Shown piece after piece: positions 1 to 11,400 of a stretch of DNA of 64,000 nt. Position numbers and translations under genes: made by a program. This DNA is from Giardia muris (taxonomy: Eukaryota; Fornicata; Diplomonadida; Hexamitidae). The first letter of the stretch is position 1. Each line of letters starts with the position of its first letter. The stretch is from positions 434,001-498,000 of the forward strand of contig CM016926.1 of the NCBI GenBank assembly GCA_006247105.1. Direction: 5' to 3'. Below the pieces are notes generated by a model. It ran no database searches and had not been told where the DNA came from. It saw only the letters and a list, made by a program, of their open reading frames with translations.

Positions 1-1098
1 TGGTGTTCGGAGATATTCCTCATAATAAGGGACTGCTTGGTCAATAGGTCCTGATTCCGAGTCATCGCAATCAGAGTCATCAATGCTTCGATCGGGTGCC
101 AATTCATCCGACTCAATAGAATCCATGGCAGACTTTCCATTTCCATCCACAAAGAGGGCATCATCGATCGCATACGTTGGAATGTAAGTTGGTGCGTGAA
201 GAGCATTGAGTTGTAATGATAGCTGATCAATGCTTAGGAATATTTCTCTACCCTTCGTCTTATCATGAAGAAAGTCCTCTAGGATGAGATGGGGAGGATG
301 TGAAAAGGTTTGAAGACGATAGTTAAGATCTCCTAAAAGGAAGACAACATCATGCCCACGGAAGAGCTTGGGGAACATTGGGTTAAGTACGTCACCTGTC
401 GTGCTTTTCTTCAACGTAAACTGAGGGTTGAGCGACCCGTCGGGAAGTAAATAATCATCCAACGAATCTATTCCAGGCCGAGACTCAGTTTGATATCGAC
501 TGAAGAGGGTAGTTCCAGAAGGCGGGGGTGACATATCTAGACGTGTTGCAATACGATATAGATCTTGATTCCGTTTTCTTGCGCCTCCATGGCCACGATC
601 AGCAGCTAGGTGTAGGTTTGCAAATAAGATACGAGTGTCAGCCACTCTTAAGGTCAAGGCTACTGTCCCCTTATTACCTCCACGACCCCAAAGCCCAACT
701 CCACAAGTGGCATATTTCTCAACAGTAGTTATGTTCTGAATGGAGGAATGTACACCTAGAATAAGTAGTAGTCCCATCATCTGTTTGGAAGTAATACTAT
801 AAGCTTGTCCTAGTGCCAAAGAAACCGCCTCGATCCAAGGGGTGGCACGTGCCGTCTCTCCAGACATCAATGCCTTCGTTGACATGTCGACCTCTTGAAG
901 GCCTATCACGCAGATGTGCGCCCCTAAGGCTGGGGTAAGCCAGTCCTTGAGTAAGGAGGACTGGGGAAGCTTCTTCGTCCCGACGTTATAAGTCCCGACG
1001 AAGATGGTTGCTTGTTGGTAGAGAGAAATCTTCGGCGCACGAAGGAAGAGTTGGCGATGGAAGTAGGAGACCTGATCATACATCTCCCCTATGTCCAT
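1..1098 (-). CDS. Inositol-polyphosphate 5-phosphatase family protein, 3' end cut by window edge
   Basis: This gene starts at the ATG at 1098 and runs off the left edge, so the C-terminus is missing. The visible protein carries the endonuclease/exonuclease/phosphatase fold of inositol 5-phosphatases: an N-terminal GTYNVGT strand, an IGLQEVD motif with the metal-binding Glu, a GRGGNKG loop, a FANLHLAA strand and the family signature LLGDLNYRL near position 310-330. These enzymes remove the 5-phosphate from inositol phosphates or phosphoinositides. The final catalytic SDH-type motif would lie beyond the edge. An acidic stretch rich in Asp, Ser and Glu follows the signature near the edge. The start lies 5 bp after the stop of the upstream gene, with the AT-rich sequence TAAATAAAATG at the start codon. 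Family assignment is firm; substrate preference is unknown. Confidence 0.88.
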   Translation of the reverse strand, partial: MDIGEMYDQVSYFHRQLFLRAPKISLYQQATIFVGTYNVGTKKLPQSSLLKDWLTPALGAHICVIGLQEVDMSTKALMSGETARATPWIEAVSLALGQAYSITSKQMMGLLLILGVHSSIQNITTVEKYATCGVGLWGRGGNKGTVALTLRVADTRILFANLHLAADRGHGGARKRNQDLYRIATRLDMSPPPSGTTLFSRYQTESRPGIDSLDDYLLPDGSLNPQFTLKKSTTGDVLNPMFPKLFRGHDVVFLLGDLNYRLQTFSHPPHLILEDFLHDKTKGREIFLSIDQLSLQLNALHAPTYIPTYAIDDALFVDGNGKSAMDSIESDELAPDRSIDDSDCDDSESGPIDQAVPYYEEYLRTP

Positions 1099-1103
1099 TT
1101 TAT

Positions 1104-2594
1104 TTACATGCACTCATCTTCATTGGCTTGCCCCTCATGGGTCCGGATGACGGGGAGTGTGGATGTGAGGATGACGTTATCCATGATCGATGGGGCCTTC
1201 GATGGCATGACCTGTTGCGGTGCTGTGAAAAGCATACCTATCGAAAAGGCCTCGTCTCGCCCCGTCAGTGACTGGTTCAAATAATGATCGGGAGGCTGGA
1301 ATAGCTCCGTGACTGAAGGCTTTTCAGCAAATGGAGAGTGTCCCTTTGTCGAGTTTGGTTCCTGAACTGTCTGTGGGCTATGAGAGACTTCAGGGGCTTG
1401 TCCAATCTGTCTGTAATCATCTGGTGCATTATCTCGACCCGCATGAGGATACTGTTGCGATGGCGTTATGGATACGTATGTTGGCGAGCCAAGTCGAGAT
1501 AGATTGAATTGTGTGTCCTGAATGGGAGTAACCACTGAAGGTGATACCTTCCGTTGATATCTAGACCCGTTCAATTGAGGAAGATGATCTGGAGCATTCT
1601 TCTGCAAATGGATTGGAGGTTGAGCTAGTCCTTGTAGCCCATCGTATGGGAAGCTATACATTACGTTGATGGCCGTGTCTGTCTGATGGATCGTGCATGG
1701 GATCTGAGGGAGGTAGATATTTAAGGCGGCTGCGGCATCCCGATTCGCCTCTATATTTGTTTCATGCAATAAGTGCGGAGACATACAAGTATCCGCCCGT
1801 TGCATTGCCAGTTGCTCGTCCTCGATCTCTCGAGACTGGGTGTGCCGAACCGATGTGTTGACACCTGCAGAGACATTCCTCTGGCGTGAGCTCTGGAGTG
1901 CTGATGACAATTGAGCATTGGCAAGCTCCCTTGGAGTTCTGAAGCTCTGTTGGAGTTGAGGAATGTCGAGTTGGTTATAGGAAGTCATCTTATCTGGCCT
2001 TTCCTCACAGACAAGGTCTGGTTTAACGGGTGTATCCGTGCTATCCTTTAGATCCGAGGTAGTTGGTCCATGCCGTAGAATCCGATACCGCTTCACAGGT
2101 CCTTTGTTCTTCTGGCCTTCCTTCTCACTCTCCGGAATCGGTTTTCGATAAAATAGTTGAATCCTTGAGCGACTTGTGCTATTAATTGATGTGGCTCGAT
2201 GCTCACTAACCTGAGGGAAGTCCTGGTCCTGGCGGCGATGCACACTCCCCGAGGTAGCATAATAGACGTGATCATCATCAAGATCCTCGTCTTGACGTCG
2301 TATACGAGTCGGCTGAGTGACCGGGCAGCTAGCATAGCCATAGGGGATCCTTCCATATACCTCCTTTGACTTGCTCCGGCGTCCCGCACGTGCCTCAACG
2401 GCCGCCTCGATCAGGTCTGCCTCCGTGAGCATGTCATTATGATCATCGTTAGGAGCTGTCGCCCGCCGAACCGTCTGCCCACTCCGAGACGCTGGGGGTG
2501 TGATTTCGTAGGCTGACCCGATCTCGCGCCGCCTGAAGGCCGGGGTGCACGTGGATGCGTCATACTTCTGCTCGAAGATTCGCGGAATACTCAT
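1104..2594 (-). CDS. Hypothetical protein, 496 aa, largely disordered
   Basis: The ATG at 2594 follows an A7 run (AAAAAAACGATG) directly after the stop of the 1806-aa gene, which fits the start motif seen at other genes in the window. The protein is polar and rich in Ser, Gln, Arg, Asp and Pro, with no membrane segment, signal peptide or domain that I recognise. A short acidic DEDLDDDH stretch lies near residue 102 and basic patches lie nearby. The composition suggests an intrinsically disordered protein, perhaps a scaffold or cytoskeletal factor, but that is only inference. It sits between two minus-strand genes with 5-7 bp gaps. The uninterrupted 1.5-kb frame on the same strand as its neighbours argues that it is a real gene. 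Confidence 0.7.
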   Translation of the reverse strand: MSIPRIFEQKYDASTCTPAFRRREIGSAYEITPPASRSGQTVRRATAPNDDHNDMLTEADLIEAAVEARAGRRSKSKEVYGRIPYGYASCPVTQPTRIRRQDEDLDDDHVYYATSGSVHRRQDQDFPQVSEHRATSINSTSRSRIQLFYRKPIPESEKEGQKNKGPVKRYRILRHGPTTSDLKDSTDTPVKPDLVCEERPDKMTSYNQLDIPQLQQSFRTPRELANAQLSSALQSSRQRNVSAGVNTSVRHTQSREIEDEQLAMQRADTCMSPHLLHETNIEANRDAAAALNIYLPQIPCTIHQTDTAINVMYSFPYDGLQGLAQPPIHLQKNAPDHLPQLNGSRYQRKVSPSVVTPIQDTQFNLSRLGSPTYVSITPSQQYPHAGRDNAPDDYRQIGQAPEVSHSPQTVQEPNSTKGHSPFAEKPSVTELFQPPDHYLNQSLTGRDEAFSIGMLFTAPQQVMPSKAPSIMDNVILTSTLPVIRTHEGQANEDECM

Positions 2595-2601
2595 CGTTTT
2601 T

Positions 2602-5600
2602 TTAGGCTCTAAGTTCGCGCCGAGAGACTATCATAGCAAGCCGTTGTCGTAGCCTTCGGACACGCACAAGTTCATCAAGGAGCTCTCCATATGCGGTGGC
2701 CTCAGCACCTCCGCCTCCTATGGCCTCGAATCCGTCAACGACGAGCTGAAGGCTTTCGATTCCTTCATCCCAGGTCTCAGCAATTCGAGGATTGACCTCT
2801 CGGAAGTCGGCCACGCTATCGAGGAAGACCGTCATCTCCTCGACGACTATTCGGCAAGCAACGGAGAAGTAAGCGAGGAGCCTATTACTTATGCGGTGTG
2901 TCAATGTAAGAAGCTGTTCCTGGAGAGCCTCGAGCGCGGGAGCTAAGACAATACGAAGCAAGCCATAATATGCAACGCGAGGGATCTGGTCGAGTGCGAG
3001 ATAAAGGGCTCTAACTTGGCGGAGGGTCACCAATAGGGTATAGCACCCATTACGGCTGGTGAATAGGAGGCTATTGAAGGCCTCGAACCGTGCAAAACCC
3101 TCTCCTGGAACCGTCGGAATTGTCGACTCAGTCAGCCTTCGATTAGTAATGAAAGCAGTAATGAGTTGTAGCTTCTGTTCCATCAACGAGGCAGCCGTGA
3201 GGCTTGCACTTGGAGGTGCGGCGGTGTTTGCGATCTGTGATGGAAGATATGAACCCAATAGATCCATCACCTTACGCCCAGGATATTCATGTATTAACGA
3301 ATCATAGTTAAAACCGCCGTCTGGGTCGATGTATATCGGAGGTGATGGAGTACTTGCCGTGGCCTTCTCCAGATACGTATCTAGCCTATGCGCCTCATGG
3401 ATAAAAGTCTGATAGCACATCTGTGCCAAAGAAACGCCAGTAAGCATGGTGAGGGGGATGATGTTTTCCGTCCTGAGAAGAGAGTATGTCCAGCTGCGAC
3501 ACTGTTGGCTAAAGACTTGAAAGGCGCCCTCCAGTGGCCGGAAGTAGGTGGCTACGTTCCTACCAGCAAGACGACCTACTTGTCGTAGAAGAGCTAGCGA
3601 TATATTCGGGGCAAGAGAATCCCGAAGAGCCTTACGCGTAAACGTACTCGTGCGTGGTGCTAATGGCCGTGAGGCTGTTGGTGCGCCTGTAATAGGCCTT
3701 GTTTTCTCCTTACCACCCAAGTTGGAGCCAACAACGCCATATACAGGGACCGGACAATACAAATCACTGATCTGCATCTGGTCCTGGTTCTGTGACGTTC
3801 TATAATAATATAACAGAAACGACCGATACAGTGTTGCATTCGAAAGGACTGGGGTCTCGTCCGGACTTGGAAGAAGCACATTCAACGAGGACATATCTGA
3901 ATCAGACCTCCCACTTGCTATTAATGACTCAATGGTACAATACTCCGCATTCGTCTCAAAGCTCACCGCCTGAAGGAAGGAGGGATTTTCAATGGCCAGA
4001 AAGGTGGGGTTAAGGAAACTGATAGGAGATGGAGTACTTGGTCTAGGAAGACGCAGGATCTGCTCCGACTCCACGTCATCTTTGGGATAAGCTGTCTCCT
4101 GAAGCGAGGAATTCAAGGAGTGAATTGCTGCAAAGGTGATACCGCTCCCGCATGGAGCTACTGGGCCAAAGGATGCCGTTTCAAAGGCGATATCGATGGC
4201 CGATGGGCTAAAACCTTCTTCTGACGCTTCATCCTCAGAGGAATCCGAGTTAGTTGTTAGAATGCTATCCCAATACGTTGCGTAGGCGGTGGAGACGCCA
4301 CTTTCCGATACTTCAACTTCTTGTTCTTCCAAGTCAGTGGTTGGAACTTCGGAAACATGCGTGGAGGCGGTCTTATCTGACATATGCACACGTTTGAGAT
4401 TACTTGGACATTCTGAGATATCAAAATTATCCGGGATATGGCTTGGCCTTTGAAGAACAGGTTCCTGGTTTCTTTGCAATTGAAAGAAGCTACCATCATG
4501 ATTACTAACTGTGGAAGGAAGGCCAACTCGAGAGGGAGAGGTGGATGCCCAATGATATGCACTTCTTTGATACTTCTGAGAGATGTTTGGGGTAAGAAGG
4601 ATATCACAGAAGAGAGGATGATTAGTATAGTAGTCTATGAGGTCTTCTGCTAAACAAGTCAAATCCTCCTCCCAATTGGGTAGATTACCTTCGAAGCTGC
4701 ACCCATTGATAACTCCACATGGGTCAAGACTAACCTGTAACATGATAGGGATCTGCTCAAGTAAATCCACAACCGTTTGGAAGTGATCTTCTGGAGAGCA
4801 TGAAAAACCTGGATAAAGCCGTGCTAACAACAGTACGTCCTCGGAAACATTACGCTTGATGAGGTCCTTATTATTGAAGACGGTCAGGTATTGGCAAATG
4901 GCATCTCTTAGACGTTCAATACCACTAATTACGATAGTTGCAACGCCACGATGTGAACCCGCATCTTCATAATCAACAAAGCGTAGGGTCATATCAAAAG
5001 CGGCTTGTTGTTCGTGGATGAGGGTGGAAAGATTAGGGTTAAGTGTCTCTGGATGGCCACCGCGGATCAAGACGAGGAAGAACGTCAACCATTGATCGGT
5101 TAGCTCTAGTTCCAGACGCTCTTGCATCTGTCCTGCGACACGAAGCTCAGTAAGCTTTAATAGTCGACTATAGATATCCTGCATATCCCGTCGAACCTCC
5201 TCACTGATTTCTTCAATGGTCTCTGCATCTAACTCAGCAGATCCGCGCATTATCTTTGTATCATTCAACCTCTCATGAAGAAAGTTCAACAAGTTTTCGT
5301 TGTATTTGTCTAGCAGCGTCTCTTGGATGAACGGAAAGATGACAGTGTAGAGGAGGGTGAAGGAGTTTATCAGACAGCGGGAAATGTTCGTGAAGAAGTA
5401 TCTATCATCTGAATCTCTATCAAGTAAATCGGCCGTGAGGAATAAACGAGATCGTGGATCGCGGCGCAGAATACGGTTATAGCCCACCTCAACGGGCTCA
5501 TGTAAGGTCCCTTGAGATAGCCTCTCGTTGAGTGCAAGAATACGATTGAAGAAGACCGGATTAATCAATCGACGCAGGTAAGTTACTGGCTTGATTGGTG

Positions 5601-8022
5601 CCTCATGGTCATCTTCTCCAACGGCTTGGCGAACAAGTACATCCGTATCGACAACATCGCAGATGGTGATAGGCCTTCCATTTGCATGTCGGCGAGTAAG
5701 AACTCCGAACTCTAGGCCAAGCTTCGCTTGTACGTCTTGAAGACGCTTCTGGTATCCACGACGATAATGGTCCGCAACAAGGTCCGAGGTGAATACCATA
5801 TTCGCCTCTATGAATGAGGGGATGGTGGGTGTAGCATGTGTTATGGCCTCACGTAGAAGATCGATCCCCATCAAGAAGTGTGGGATGCACATATCAACCA
5901 AATCGTCTATGAATAAGAAGTAGGCGCGAACGGAATCATCTGGAGCGACAAAGAGACTATTGGCTATGGTGCTCTGTGCTACCTTGAAGGACATTTGAGA
6001 TTCAACCTTTTGAAGCTGCCAGAAACGAGATCTTCCGAAGAGTAGTGAAGGTATTGACATACTACAATGGTGATAGCGATGCTTCTCATCACTTGCAACA
6101 AGCGTTAGCTCCTGAATCAATGCATCCGTGTAATAAGCCTCACGTAGGTATGAGAGACAGACTTGCTTGGCTAAAGTTGATAACGCGAAGAATAATGTTC
6201 TATGTCCATCATATTCGGATGAACTTGAGTATTCATCACCGAAGCCAAGCTGTGACCCTAAAGAAAACGGCATTAATAAGCTACCTTCTCTCAGACTTGA
6301 TTCTTGAATAAGTACAGTATTCGACCTGGAGGTTGAGATTCGATGAAGAAATGGTTTTTCTTTCAGGATTGCAAGAAGACAATGCTGTGCAGCCCCAGAT
6401 AAGGGGACAGTGTTATGTGTTATATGAGATATCGTGGCATCAAGATAATTAGGCCATTGACCATGTAACGAGGATAAGAAATCGATTGAAGCGGGATTCA
6501 TGACTGACGTTGATCTATGCCTGGACCATAGAAGGAAATGATATAATTGTGTCCATTCCTGTGTATATTTGAGTAAAGTCTGTACAGAAGCACTCCTTAT
6601 GGACCTCAAGTCAATGGCCCAAACAAGTTCTAACTGATCCTGTAAAGGTGGATTCCATAGCCTCAACGTCGTCATCGCCTGTGTATCTAGAAAGTCGATA
6701 GCTTTGGTGATGAAAGAACGAATCAAATGCCTTCGACGAACACGTTTAAAGACGCTGAGAAGAGTCTCAATTGGCCGGGCTTCTGGGTCTGCAACGGCAC
6801 AGAACTGTTCAAAGTCGAGGAGATGCACGTGTTGCGGATTAACAGTTGCAAGTAAGCATGGAGGGTCAGGAAGACTTGCACATTCCGCAGATGAAAGACC
6901 TCCTGAAAGTCCACCTGGTTCCACACTATCCTCTCTCTGGATGCTGGAATATGGAAGTTCTTCAACGCTTTGAATGAAATGACCGGATTCTTGTCGATCA
7001 TAATCCTCATTGGACCTTGAGGTAATCGTGGATAGCCCATCTTTAGAGACATCAATGATGGAAGTATAGAAAGGGCCAGCCGATGGACATTGTGGATGGA
7101 ATGAGAGTAATTGCAAGTCCACTCCAGGAGTGGTGACATAAAGCTGCGCATATACAACACGACGTTCATGAAGGACGTGAACCTTTCCATCGGAAGCATC
7201 ATCCAAGTAGATGACGTGCACCGATGAGGATTGTTTTCGTATAATCCTTACCGGAGTCCAAAACCATTGACCATAGAAAGCATTATAACTAGGAGCATAG
7301 CCATACCCCGTTATATCATCGCTTACCTGATTAAAGAAAAGAAAGAGGGCCCATTCAACGGATGTAACGTAACGGTCCAAAGTAAGGGCCGTCTTCATAC
7401 GGGAGTTAGTCGTAGTTTCCTCCACTAGTTGAGAGTACGATTGCATAAATAAAGAACTGACCGAATGATACGATGAGTTAAATCTTTGCCGTATCGTGGG
7501 GATTAGATCCATTGATAGCAGCTCATCCTCCACCACAGTTTGATAAATATCCTGACGCTTATTGTTAAGCCATTGTAATGAGGTCTTGAATACTGGGAGA
7601 ATAGATAACTCTAATCCTAACTCAAGAGTATTTGAAGATAACTCTGAGATTGTGTTCGCACTCCGTGGGAGTTGCCACCTTGGAGTTCTATATACCCTAT
7701 GGCGATGGAGAGATAGTGTAGAGGCGGAACGCCGCCTAATAGCTCCTGGAACGCAGATCTGAAGGGTCTCCTCTTCATCCTCATTAGGATCAGCCCTTTG
7801 TAATCGTAACCCTACCAGCGCTGAAGTAAAGTCCAGACGCATGCGTGTGCATGTAGCCGAAGATGGGCGTGGCCTCTTCAAGTACCTCTCTTCATTTGGA
7901 GATAAAGGGCCCAATCTTGTCGGGATATGAAATCGGTCGACAAACGATGGTTGCCGCCTCTTTGCCTGGTGGGGGTGCGTCCGATCCTCCAGCGCCTGTA
8001 AGGGAGTAGGGATTCTCAGCAT
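2602..8022 (-). CDS. Large hypothetical protein, 1806 aa
   Basis: An uninterrupted 5.4-kb frame starts at ATG 8022, which is preceded by CCCAAACAAATG, and ends in TAA 7 bp before the next start. I do not recognise a family. The first 150 residues are basic and probably disordered. A region near residues 265-310 (GQWFWTPVRI then VIYLDD and VHVLHERRVVY) has the spacing of a small Tudor/Agenet-like beta barrel, but this is weak. The middle is mainly helical and rich in Leu. A Ser/Glu-rich acidic section lies around residues 1200-1270, and the last 250 residues are again helical. No transmembrane helix is convincing. The size and helical make-up would fit a structural or scaffold protein. Function is unknown. 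Confidence 0.75.
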   Translation of the reverse strand: MLRIPTPLQALEDRTHPHQAKRRQPSFVDRFHIPTRLGPLSPNEERYLKRPRPSSATCTRMRLDFTSALVGLRLQRADPNEDEEETLQICVPGAIRRRSASTLSLHRHRVYRTPRWQLPRSANTISELSSNTLELGLELSILPVFKTSLQWLNNKRQDIYQTVVEDELLSMDLIPTIRQRFNSSYHSVSSLFMQSYSQLVEETTTNSRMKTALTLDRYVTSVEWALFLFFNQVSDDITGYGYAPSYNAFYGQWFWTPVRIIRKQSSSVHVIYLDDASDGKVHVLHERRVVYAQLYVTTPGVDLQLLSFHPQCPSAGPFYTSIIDVSKDGLSTITSRSNEDYDRQESGHFIQSVEELPYSSIQREDSVEPGGLSGGLSSAECASLPDPPCLLATVNPQHVHLLDFEQFCAVADPEARPIETLLSVFKRVRRRHLIRSFITKAIDFLDTQAMTTLRLWNPPLQDQLELVWAIDLRSIRSASVQTLLKYTQEWTQLYHFLLWSRHRSTSVMNPASIDFLSSLHGQWPNYLDATISHITHNTVPLSGAAQHCLLAILKEKPFLHRISTSRSNTVLIQESSLREGSLLMPFSLGSQLGFGDEYSSSSEYDGHRTLFFALSTLAKQVCLSYLREAYYTDALIQELTLVASDEKHRYHHCSMSIPSLLFGRSRFWQLQKVESQMSFKVAQSTIANSLFVAPDDSVRAYFLFIDDLVDMCIPHFLMGIDLLREAITHATPTIPSFIEANMVFTSDLVADHYRRGYQKRLQDVQAKLGLEFGVLTRRHANGRPITICDVVDTDVLVRQAVGEDDHEAPIKPVTYLRRLINPVFFNRILALNERLSQGTLHEPVEVGYNRILRRDPRSRLFLTADLLDRDSDDRYFFTNISRCLINSFTLLYTVIFPFIQETLLDKYNENLLNFLHERLNDTKIMRGSAELDAETIEEISEEVRRDMQDIYSRLLKLTELRVAGQMQERLELELTDQWLTFFLVLIRGGHPETLNPNLSTLIHEQQAAFDMTLRFVDYEDAGSHRGVATIVISGIERLRDAICQYLTVFNNKDLIKRNVSEDVLLLARLYPGFSCSPEDHFQTVVDLLEQIPIMLQVSLDPCGVINGCSFEGNLPNWEEDLTCLAEDLIDYYTNHPLFCDILLTPNISQKYQRSAYHWASTSPSRVGLPSTVSNHDGSFFQLQRNQEPVLQRPSHIPDNFDISECPSNLKRVHMSDKTASTHVSEVPTTDLEEQEVEVSESGVSTAYATYWDSILTTNSDSSEDEASEEGFSPSAIDIAFETASFGPVAPCGSGITFAAIHSLNSSLQETAYPKDDVESEQILRLPRPSTPSPISFLNPTFLAIENPSFLQAVSFETNAEYCTIESLIASGRSDSDMSSLNVLLPSPDETPVLSNATLYRSFLLYYYRTSQNQDQMQISDLYCPVPVYGVVGSNLGGKEKTRPITGAPTASRPLAPRTSTFTRKALRDSLAPNISLALLRQVGRLAGRNVATYFRPLEGAFQVFSQQCRSWTYSLLRTENIIPLTMLTGVSLAQMCYQTFIHEAHRLDTYLEKATASTPSPPIYIDPDGGFNYDSLIHEYPGRKVMDLLGSYLPSQIANTAAPPSASLTAASLMEQKLQLITAFITNRRLTESTIPTVPGEGFARFEAFNSLLFTSRNGCYTLLVTLRQVRALYLALDQIPRVAYYGLLRIVLAPALEALQEQLLTLTHRISNRLLAYFSVACRIVVEEMTVFLDSVADFREVNPRIAETWDEGIESLQLVVDGFEAIGGGGAEATAYGELLDELVRVRRLRQRLAMIVSRRELRA

Positions 8023-8406
8023 TTGTTTGGGACACCCAATGTTTCACTAAAAGAATATCAACTCTCTTAATGTAGAATTACCCGTAAGAATTCCTATGAC
8101 AATGTGAGAAACGTATTCAGAACCTAAGCCATACTGGTACTTCCCTTCATATCGAAGCTGATGCGTATAGCTTCGTTTCTCTACTCCATTATGGCACGCG
8201 TATCGGATTGAGACCTGGTATAGCCTTCCAAATGGCTATTCCATTGGCAAGGATCAATGCTACAAGGCCTCCCTGTGCATCTACGTCTTCCGATGCCGTC
8301 CCGACCATCTCTGCATTCGCCCCACGTTCCTTGACTCCGTCGTCGCCCTCGTCCTTCGAGAAAGCTCCTCCCAGGCCGACTTCTAGAACGGGACAAACAC
8401 TCACAT
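8023..8406. other. Intergenic stretch between the 1806-aa gene and the ankyrin-kinase gene
   Basis: The 140 bp next to 8022 are AT-rich and form the upstream region of the 1806-aa gene. The remainder, from about 8200 to 8406, is GC-rich and lies downstream of the ankyrin-kinase stop. Short open frames exist on both strands, but they overlap one another and show no recognisable motif. I see no tRNA-like cloverleaf and no repeat. Confidence 0.6.
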
Positions 8407-11400
8407 TCACCTCCTACGCAATGTCCTCACAACCTCCTGTGCCGTCGGACGCCTCTCCGGGTTCTTCTCCAGCATCCTCAGTACAAGCGTGACGAGATCC
8501 TGGTCCCTCTCCTCGGGAGGTGGGGCGTCCATCCGTGCCACCTGCTCCTCAGTCGTGAAGGGGAGCCTTCCGGTGCACAGCTCGTAGGCAAGAAGTCCGA
8601 GGGCCCAAATGTCCGCAGATGGTCTGTAGGTGGTCCTGCCCTGCTGCATCTCGGGCGGACGGCGGAGTGGCTCTCCCATAGGCTTGCAGGGAGCGTCAGA
8701 GATGAAGGATGCACAGTCAAGCCCTCCCAGGATGCATTCTCCGTCATCCGAAAGGAGGACGCTCTTCGGACAGATGGATCGGAGGACTATTCCCTTCCCG
8801 TGGAGGTATTCGAGTCCCAAGGCGAGCTGTCGAAGATGCTGCTCGATCTCCTCGTTCTCGAGTCTTTGAGCCATGGCGTCCTGTAACGTCGAAGGGTGCC
8901 AGGCTGTCACAATGAAGACACGGCCCTTCCCGTCGTCTGTGACGCAGGAGTACTCCAGGACGTTCTGGTGGCGGAGGTCCTTCAGCTCAGTCGGGGAGTT
9001 CAGGAGAGAAGGGCCCTCGGGGTGTGGTACGACCTCTATCATGCATGGCTTATTCTTGTTGTCGACCGCCTTGAAGGTGTTCGGACGCCCCTTGAAGGAA
9101 GTCTTGAGAGAGTAGTGTTGTTTCATGCTTTCGGGGAGCGAGGGGAATGCCCTGGTATCTGGGGTTGTGTCATCCTCTCTTTCCGCCTCCTCGAGGACCT
9201 CTCGTGCTGTCGGACGTCTCTCGGGGTTCTTCGAGAGCATCCGGAAGATGAGGTCAACGAGCCCCCCATCTCTGTTCTCGATGGCTGGAGGGCCTCTCTC
9301 AAGAATCGCGGGCACTGTGGAGAACGGGAGCTCACCAGTGCACAACTCATGCGCCACTACTCCCAGGGCCCAGACGTCGACGGACTTGTCGTAGTCCTCC
9401 TCCCGGTGGATCTCGGGGGCCATGTACAAGGGAGTCCCAGCAGTTGTCTTCATCCTAGACGAGTCCCCGAGCGTTCTTGCAACCTCGAAACCTCCCAGGA
9501 CGCACCTACCGTCAGAAGAGAGGAGGATATTTGCAGGCTTTAGGTCTCTATGAACATGCCTCTTCTCGTGGAGGTATGTAAGAGCATCGGCCACCTCTCG
9601 GATCACCCTCCAGACCTCCTGGTCGCTATATGAGGAATTTGCCTTCTTCCTTCTGTTCATCTCCCCACGGAGGTCCCCACAGCAGAGATCTGTCACAATG
9701 ACGTAGGTATCGTCAATATCGTTCTCTCCTGTCCCAAGGCATCGGATGATGTTCGGATGGTCGAGGGAGGGGAGTATCTCCGCCTCTCTGCGAAGCAATT
9801 CCCGTTCCTTATCACTGCATCCTCCAAGGCTGACGACCTTGACCGCCACGTTCCGGTCGTTCCCATGGCCTGCATAGACAACTCCGAACGTCCCTTTTCC
9901 GAGCACAGCGGTCAAATGATATTCCGAGAGGTTCTTTGGAAGCCTCGGAAGCTGAGACTTCTTCTCGAGAAGGGATACAATCTTCTTGTATACGACCTTC
10001 CTCTCACCATCCGCCTCTTCGTAGGACTTTGTAGCGATGTCCTCAGGAAATTCGTATTCCCCATTAACAATGTCTTGCTCCAGAAGGAGGAGACCGACGC
10101 ACTCCTCGTGTCCTCCCCCCACTGCATGCATCAGGGCCGTCCACCCCCTCCCGTCCTGGAGGCGGGCCTCGAGGGGCCGGAGGAGGCGGACGACCTCGGT
10201 CTGGCCTCGGGAGGCGGCGTGCATCAGGGCCGTCATGCCTGAGGAGTCCTTCTGTCCCGCCTGGTCGAGGTGCCTTCGGAGTGTGTTGAGGTCTCCCTGG
10301 ATGGCAGATGAGATGAGGGTCTCTTCAGTTCTAGTAGGCGGATTCTCGAGGGAAGAGGTTTTCTCTTCCGGTTGGGATAGTTCTTTCTTGAGAGATTCGT
10401 TCTCAGCTGTAAGCTTGTTGATATGCTCTTGACTGGTTAGTCCAGAACTTGGTGGAGGGATCCGTTCTGAACCCTCGTTCTCAAGGAGCCGACGGACACG
10501 GGTGAAGTCGCCCTCCCTTGGACTGTTGTTCGCATACCACTCGGCCGTGTGACCTTCAGAATCCTTCAGTCCCTGCTCATAGGGAAGGAGAAGCTCAACT
10601 ATCTCGGGGTAATTCTCGTGGGCTGCTATCATGAGAGCGGTTGTTCCAGGGATAGGTCCAGTCCATTTCTTCTTTGCTTGCTCTCCCGCCTCGGAAAGGA
10701 GGGGCCTGACACAGTCCGTCTTTCCATTACGGGCGGCAAACATCAACGCGGTACATCCCTTTTTGTCCTGCATTCCAAGCTCCTTCTCAAGGAGGGGAAT
10801 GCAATTGGCGTGGCCAGTAATTGCGGCCCACATCAGAGCTGTCGTTCCATAGTTATTCCGCATCCCAATTTCCCTTTCTAGGAATGGAATGCAATCAGAG
10901 TGGCCATATCCTGCAGCCATCATCAATGCTGTCGTCCCATTCGAATCTCGATATCCAACATGATCCAGGTGCTGCTTGATTCCCTCGATGTCTCCAGTGA
11001 CTGCAGATACCATAAGCGGTGGTTGCTCTTTCGGTGGAGGGATCCGTTCCGTGCCCTCATCCTCGAGGAGCTGACGGACTCGGGTAAAGTCTCCTCTCCA
11101 TGAACTGCTATTCGCGTGCCATTTGGCCGTGTGACCTTCAGAATCCTTCAGGCCCTGTTCATATGGGAGGAGGAGTTCAACGACCTCGGGGCGGTTGTAG
11201 TGAGCTGCGAGCATGAGAGCCGTGGTTCCGGGTGGAAAGGTAAATGTATTGCCATTCAAGGTGAACTTTCGCTCTTCCATCAACTGTTTCCTGGCCTCAG
11301 ATAGAAGGGGTTGAACGCAGCTTGTGTGACCTTTGATAGCGACCCTCATCAGCGCAGTCTCCCCATTTCTACTCTGCTTCCCGAGCTCCCTGTTAAGAAG

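Noticed and set aside
8189..8410. Minus-strand frame with a hydrophobic end (GGLVALILANGIAIW) as a surface-protein C-terminus
   Set aside because: It has no CxxC region and no CRGKA tail, and it overlaps the kinase stop; similarity to a VSP membrane helix is too weak.
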